5,457 nucleotides of DNA from an uncultured Clostridia bacterium (GTDB lineage: Bacteria > Bacillota > Clostridia > TANB77 > CAG-508), in NCBI GenBank assembly GCA_948857205.1, contig CAQPRV010000068.1, positions 1 through 5,457 of the forward strand, given 5' to 3'. A model generated the notes under the pieces. It was given only the letters and a program-made list of their open reading frames with translations, was not told the DNA's origin and ran no database searches. Shown here in pieces: positions 5,435 through 5,457 of the stretch. Position numbers and translations under genes: made by a program. Position 1 is the first letter of the stretch; each line of letters starts with the position of its first letter.

Positions 5435-5457
5435 GTTGGGACTTTTTTTACAGCCCC
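5425..5457 (-). repeat. Right terminal inverted repeat of the IS
   Basis: It ends in ACTTTTTTTACAGCCCC at the window boundary and is the inverted partner of 4322-4354 (31 of 33 identical). Confidence 0.92.

Larger units (their letters stand above)
4322..5457 (+). mobile_element. Internally deleted IS1182-type insertion sequence
   Basis: The element is bounded by matching terminal inverted repeats and is 1136 bp long, ending exactly at the last base of the window. Inside is a broken transposase of the IS1182 family (DDE transposase). From family knowledge complete members are roughly 1.6-1.9 kb with a transposase of about 450-550 residues, so about a third of the element has been lost, all from the 5' part of the gene, while both ends remain. 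Because no full transposase can be made, it is a non-autonomous copy that could move only with an enzyme supplied by another copy. It lies 47 bases after the glmS stop codon. The right flank and any target duplication fall outside the window. Confidence 0.88.

Noticed and set aside
1..5457. CRISPR array, toxin-antitoxin pair or defence system
   Set aside because: No repeat-spacer pattern and no matching gene content anywhere in the window.

Overview
This is a very AT-rich window of low-GC Firmicutes character, most probably from an anaerobic Clostridia-type bacterium. The evidence is an elongator tRNA-Met of the Firmicutes type with an encoded CCA, strong AGGAGG-like ribosome binding sites, consensus sigma-A promoters, a glmS ribozyme, and a 2,4-diaminopentanoate dehydrogenase-like gene, an enzyme known from Clostridia that ferment ornithine.

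Layout. Bases 1-342 hold no gene I can defend; the main structure there is a near-perfect 22-bp inverted repeat (22-93). From about 343 to 2112 everything runs on the minus strand. In transcription order these are: ord (981-2057, 2,4-diaminopentanoate dehydrogenase) with its own promoter and a palindromic operator candidate; a small charged hypothetical protein (546-881) with its own promoter and terminator; and tRNA-Met (378-454) with a consensus promoter and a terminator. Bases 2058-2436 form a divergent control region. From it glmS (2437-4275, glucosamine-6-phosphate synthase) runs on the plus strand behind a well-preserved, compact glmS self-cleaving ribozyme (2248-2377).

Downstream of glmS, from 4322 to the last base of the window, lies an IS1182-type insertion sequence. 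Both ends are intact (33-nt terminal inverted repeats, 31 of 33 matching, each backed by a hairpin). Its transposase has lost the N-terminal half, carries a frameshift at an A8 run and has an in-frame TAA, so this copy cannot make its own transposase but looks mobilisable in trans.

How the genes work together. GlmS makes glucosamine-6-phosphate for cell-wall precursors, and its product should trigger cleavage of its own mRNA leader. Ord would catalyse an oxidative step in ornithine breakdown, but no other genes of that pathway are here, so it sits as an isolated transcription unit. I found no obviously new multi-gene system. The points most worth a second look are the internally deleted IS at the site where a glmS terminator would be expected, the inverted repeat at the left edge, and the palindrome upstream of ord.
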